Of a stretch of DNA of 10,047 nt, positions 7,609-10,047 are shown one piece after another. The position numbers and the translations under genes are program-made. The notes beneath the pieces were generated by a model. It did no database searches. It was not told the DNA's origin and was given only the letters and a program-made list of their open reading frames with translations. Origin of the DNA: Burkholderiaceae bacterium (GTDB lineage: Bacteria > Pseudomonadota > Gammaproteobacteria > Burkholderiales > Burkholderiaceae_C); NCBI GenBank assembly GCA_023262365.1, contig JALRBF010000282.1, positions 1-10,047 on the forward strand, in the 5' to 3' direction. The stretch's first letter is position 1. Each line of letters starts with the position of its first letter.

Positions 7609-8004
7609 ATGGCATGTATGGCCGAAACCACCGCTTCCTCCTCACGTTACATTCAAAAGTTACAGCGCGCCATCGTTGACGCGCTTGACGATGTGAAAGC
7701 GCAAGACATCAAAATCTTTAACACCGAGGCCATCACGCCTTTGTTTGAACGGGTGGTGATTGCCAGTGGCACCTCGTCTCGCCAAACCCGCGCCCTGGCG
7801 GCCCACGTGCGCGACCAGGTGGTGGCCATGGGTGGCGACAAACCACGCATGGAAGGCCAGGACAACGGCGAGTGGATTGTGGTGGATTGCGGCGCAGCCG
7901 TGGTGCACATCATGCACCCCGCAGTGAGGCAGTACTACCGACTGGAGGACATTTGGGGTGACAAGCCGGTGCGGCTGCGGCGTGCCACCCCTGTGCGCCC
8001 ATGA
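7609..8004 (+). CDS. rsfS: ribosome silencing factor RsfS
   Basis: RsfS (RsfA/YbeB, DUF143) binds ribosomal protein uL14 on the 50S subunit and blocks subunit joining when nutrients are short. The product is 131 residues. It shows the family core: the K-A-Q-D-I-K-I strand, V-I-A-S-G-T-S-S-R-Q-T-R-A-L-A, M-E-G-Q-D-N-G-E-W-I-V-V-D-C-G, and the terminal V-H-I-M-H-P-A-V-R-Q-Y-Y-R-L-E-D-I-W-G. Two start codons are possible, the ATG at 7609 (eight bases after nadD) and one three codons later at 7618. Neither has a clear Shine-Dalgarno, so the first is shown. The nadD-rsfS-rlmH order is conserved widely in proteobacteria. The stop overlaps rlmH as ATGA. Confidence 0.96.
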   Translation: MACMAETTASSSRYIQKLQRAIVDALDDVKAQDIKIFNTEAITPLFERVVIASGTSSRQTRALAAHVRDQVVAMGGDKPRMEGQDNGEWIVVDCGAAVVHIMHPAVRQYYRLEDIWGDKPVRLRRATPVRP

Positions 8005-8468
8005 AGCTGTGGGTGGTGGCCGTGGGCCAGCGTCTGCCCGCTTGGGCAGAGACGGCCTGCGCCGACTACCTCAAGCGGCTGGGGCCCGATGGGCCCATTG
8101 GTCTGCGTGTGGTGCGCGCGGCCACCCGGCATCATGCCGATGCCAGCGCCGCCATAAAACAAGAAGAATCAGCCTTGCAAGCGGCGATTCCTAAGGGGGC
8201 GCTGCGCGTGGTGCTGGACGAGCGCGGCCAGCGCCTAAGCACCGTGGCCCTGGCACAGCGCGTGCAACGCTGGCAGCAAGACGCCCGAGACGTGGCGTTG
8301 ATTGTGGGTGGCGCCGATGGTTTGAGTGTGGCCTGGCGCAACGCGTGCGACGAGCAGCTGCGCTTGTCTGACCTGACATTGCCCCACGCCCTGGCGCGGG
8401 TGCTGTTACTTGAGCAGTTGTACCGCGCCTGGAGCTTGAACCATGGACACCCCTACCACCGCGCCTAA
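8001..8468 (+). CDS. rlmH: 23S rRNA (pseudouridine1915-N3)-methyltransferase RlmH
   Basis: A SPOUT-class, knotted homodimeric enzyme that uses S-adenosylmethionine to methylate pseudouridine 1915 in helix 69 of 23S rRNA on assembled 70S ribosomes. The product is 155 residues, the same as E. coli RlmH. The cofactor loop I-V-G-G-A-D-G-L-S is at 101-109. The C-terminal knot carries L-T-L-P-H-A-L-A-R-V-L-L-L-E-Q-L-Y-R-A-W-S, with Arg142, and ends in H-P-Y-H-R-A with Tyr152, His153 and Arg154 at the positions known to matter in E. coli. The ATG overlaps the rsfS stop as ATGA. Co-transcription with the ribosome silencing factor places two 50S-acting proteins side by side. Confidence 0.97.
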   Translation: MKLWVVAVGQRLPAWAETACADYLKRLGPDGPIGLRVVRAATRHHADASAAIKQEESALQAAIPKGALRVVLDERGQRLSTVALAQRVQRWQQDARDVALIVGGADGLSVAWRNACDEQLRLSDLTLPHALARVLLLEQLYRAWSLNHGHPYHRA

Positions 8469-9096
8469 GTCAGGGCAGCCACCCATGCTTTATTTGGCGT
8501 CGCAAAGTCCGCGTCGGCGTGAACTGCTGGCGCAGTGGGGCGTAGCGTGCCAAACGCTGCTGGCCGACGCGTCAGAAGACGCAGAGGCCTTGGAGCAGGT
8601 GCGGCGTGGCGAGTCGCCAACCGCTTACGTGCAGCGCGTCACGCGCAACAAACTGCACGCTGCGCTGGTGCGCTGGGCCGCCCGTGGCTTGTCCGCGGCC
8701 CCGGTGTTGTGCGCCGACACCACCGTGGCCTTGGGCAGCCAGTTGCTGGGCAAGCCGGTGGACGCCGACCACGCCCGGGCCATGTTGCAGGCCTTGTCGG
8801 GGCGCACCCACCGGGTTTTGACGTCGGTGGCGGTGGCCAACCCCGGAGGCCCGGTGCACCAGGCGTTGGCGGTGGCCAGGGTGCGGTTTGCCACGCTGGG
8901 CGAAGCGGCCATAGCACGCTACGTGGCCAGCGGCGAGCCGTTTGGCAAAGCCGGAGCCTACGCCATACAAGGCGCCGCGGCGGTATGGGTCAATCATTTA
9001 TCGGGCAGCCACAGCGCCGTGGTTGGGCTGCCGGCCCATGAGACCGCCCAGGTGCTGGCTCAGGTGGGGCTGGCCTTGCCTTTTCCGCCGCGCTAA
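8443..9096 (+). CDS. maf: Maf family nucleotide pyrophosphatase (YhdE-like)
   Basis: Maf proteins hydrolyse non-canonical or excess nucleoside triphosphates to monophosphates and pyrophosphate. The conserved opening L-Y-L-A-S-Q-S-P-R-R-R-E-L-L starts at residue 16. C-A-D-T-T-V (Asp92), G-K-P and the S-G-R-T-H-R block follow, then K-A-G-A-Y-A-I-Q-G, and the G-S-H-S-A-V-V-G-L-P tail resembles the dTTP/UTP-type (YhdE) branch rather than the m7GTP-type (YceF). That substrate assignment is inference. The start is uncertain. The ATG at 8443 has GGAG eight bases upstream and overlaps rlmH by 26 bases, giving 217 residues with a 14-residue Pro/Thr-rich lead. The ATG at 8485 gives 203 residues starting right at the conserved strand, with AGGG nine bases upstream. 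Confidence 0.95.
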   Translation: MDTPTTAPKSGQPPMLYLASQSPRRRELLAQWGVACQTLLADASEDAEALEQVRRGESPTAYVQRVTRNKLHAALVRWAARGLSAAPVLCADTTVALGSQLLGKPVDADHARAMLQALSGRTHRVLTSVAVANPGGPVHQALAVARVRFATLGEAAIARYVASGEPFGKAGAYAIQGAAAVWVNHLSGSHSAVVGLPAHETAQVLAQVGLALPFPPR

Positions 9097-9117
9097 CACC
9101 CCGCACGGCGATGCCGT

Positions 9118-9123
9118 TACAGT
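9118..9123 (+). promoter_or_regulatory. weak candidate -10 box for rng
   Basis: TACAGT matches four of six -10 consensus bases, including the key TA and final T. It ends six bases before the rng ATG, in the 33-base gap after maf. Transcription would begin at or one base before the start codon, as suggested for clpS. No recognisable -35 box is at the right distance and rng may simply be read from upstream, so confidence is low. Confidence 0.2.
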
Positions 9124-9129
9124 GGCGCC

Positions 9130-10047
9130 ATGCCTGAAGAGATTCTCATCAACTGCGCCCCGCACGAGGTACGCGTGGCCACCATTGACCAAGGGGCGGT
9201 GCAAGACGTACTCGTTGAACGCAGCCTAAGCCGCGGCTTGGTGGGTAACGTGTACCTTGGCCGCGTGACGCGCGTGTTACCTGGTATGCAGTCGGCGTTT
9301 GTTGACATTGGCTTGGCGCGCAGTGGCTTTTTGCACGTGGCCGATTTGGCCTCGGTGGCGACCCAACCCAGCCGCAGCGACGGCGCGCCCGCGCCGATTG
9401 AGCACCAGCTGCACGAGGGCCAAACGCTGATGGTGCAGGTGCTTAAAGACCCCATGGGAAGCAAAGGCGCGCGCTTGAGCACGCACATCAGTTTGCCTGG
9501 CCGTCTGTTGGTGCTGCTGCCGCGCGAGCCGCACATTGGGGTGTCGCAAAAAATCCCGGCCCCGCAGCGCGAAGCCCTGCGGCTTAGGCTTGAGGCCTTG
9601 GCCCGGGCCGATGAATCGGCGCAGGCCGTGGGCCTGATTTTGCGCACCAACGCCGAGTTGGCCACGGACGATGAGCTGTTGACCGATATGGCGTACTTGC
9701 GCGCCACTTGGCGTGACGTGCAGCACGCAGCGAAACAACACGCCGCGCCGTGCTTGTTGCTGGCTGACTTAACGCTGCCTCAGCGTGTGTTGCGTGACTG
9801 GGCCGATGGCCAGACCCGTGCCATTTGGATTGACTCACACGAGCAATTGGCGTTGCTGCAGCGCTTTGCCCAAACCTACACGCCGCATTTGCTGGACAAA
9901 CTGGCGCTGCACACGGGTGAGCGGGGGTTGTTTGAGCTCTACCACGCCGAGCAAGAAATTCGTCGTGCCCTGCAGCGCCGGGTTGACTTGAAGTCGGGCG
10001 GGTATTTGGTGATTGACGCAACCGAAGCGCTGACCGCGATTGACGTC
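9130..10047 (+). CDS. rng: ribonuclease G (N-terminal part, cut by window end)
   Basis: The first 306 codons of an RNase E/G family endoribonuclease, open to the last base. RNase G matures the 5' end of 16S rRNA and helps turn over mRNAs with 5' monophosphates. The N-terminus P-E-E-I-L-I-N resembles RNase G and lacks features pointing to RNase E. The S1 RNA-binding domain includes G-N-V-Y-L-G-R-V at 39-46 and V-L-P-G-M-Q-S-A-F-V-D-I-G-L at 49-62, with the K-D-P-M-G-S-K-G-A-R-L stretch later. The catalytic region begins with K-S-G-G-Y-L-V-I-D and T-E-A-L-T-A-I-D-V. Asp305, in the D-V-N-x-G-type motif, is the first expected metal-binding Asp, and the window stops one codon later. Full-length RNase G is around 490 residues, so about 180 are missing. 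The gene is 33 bases after maf, with no clear Shine-Dalgarno. Confidence 0.96.
   Translation, partial: MPEEILINCAPHEVRVATIDQGAVQDVLVERSLSRGLVGNVYLGRVTRVLPGMQSAFVDIGLARSGFLHVADLASVATQPSRSDGAPAPIEHQLHEGQTLMVQVLKDPMGSKGARLSTHISLPGRLLVLLPREPHIGVSQKIPAPQREALRLRLEALARADESAQAVGLILRTNAELATDDELLTDMAYLRATWRDVQHAAKQHAAPCLLLADLTLPQRVLRDWADGQTRAIWIDSHEQLALLQRFAQTYTPHLLDKLALHTGERGLFELYHAEQEIRRALQRRVDLKSGGYLVIDATEALTAIDV

Noticed and set aside
9277..9741. - strand open frames opposite rng (also 9117-9707)
   Set aside because: RNase G motifs are clear on the + strand; the opposite frames show no domain and run through the same G/C-biased region.

Overview
The window looks like a stretch of core chromosome from a betaproteobacterium, most likely Burkholderiales and Comamonadaceae-like. 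The evidence is the high GC content with G/C-rich third codon positions, the gene order yebC-purD-acyltransferase-hemF-nadD-rsfS-rlmH-maf-rng (a betaproteobacterial type of arrangement), and family details such as the H-x-A-H nucleotide motif in NadD. I cannot name the genus from sequence alone. All genes read on the + strand and coding density is very high. There is no insertion sequence, prophage, CRISPR array or toxin-antitoxin pair, and no base-composition break that suggests transfer.

Left part (1-1094): a tRNA-Pro(UGG) gene with a visible -10 box and GC-rich discriminator is followed by an exported coiled-coil protein of unknown function, then clpS. ClpS is the adaptor that hands N-degron substrates to the ClpAP protease. 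A likely separate promoter for clpA lies across the clpS stop codon.

Middle (1095-4184): clpA encodes the double-AAA+ unfoldase of ClpAP. It is followed by a YebC-family protein, a DNA-binding regulator or translation-related factor.

Right part (4181-10047): a tightly packed run of genes, several with ATGA stop/start overlaps, that looks like one transcription unit entered through yebC. It holds purD (purine synthesis), a small PlsC-like acyltransferase, hemF (oxygen-dependent haem synthesis), nadD (NAD synthesis), rsfS (ribosome silencing), rlmH (23S rRNA methylation), maf (nucleotide pyrophosphatase) and rng (RNase G, cut by the window edge just after its first expected metal-binding Asp). 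The shared theme is growth-linked cofactor supply plus ribosome and RNA maintenance. The presence of HemF implies that oxygen is available for haem synthesis.

No stretch over 300 bases lacks a gene. The longest non-coding gaps are about 78 bases (after the tRNA), 65 bases (clpS-clpA) and about 35 bases (before clpS, yebC and rng). No convincing intrinsic terminator was found. I see no undescribed multi-gene system. The points most worth a second look are the unknown exported coiled-coil protein, two starts that may be leaderless (clpS and rng), tiny reading frames abutting the clpA and yebC starts, and the non-ATG start of nadD.
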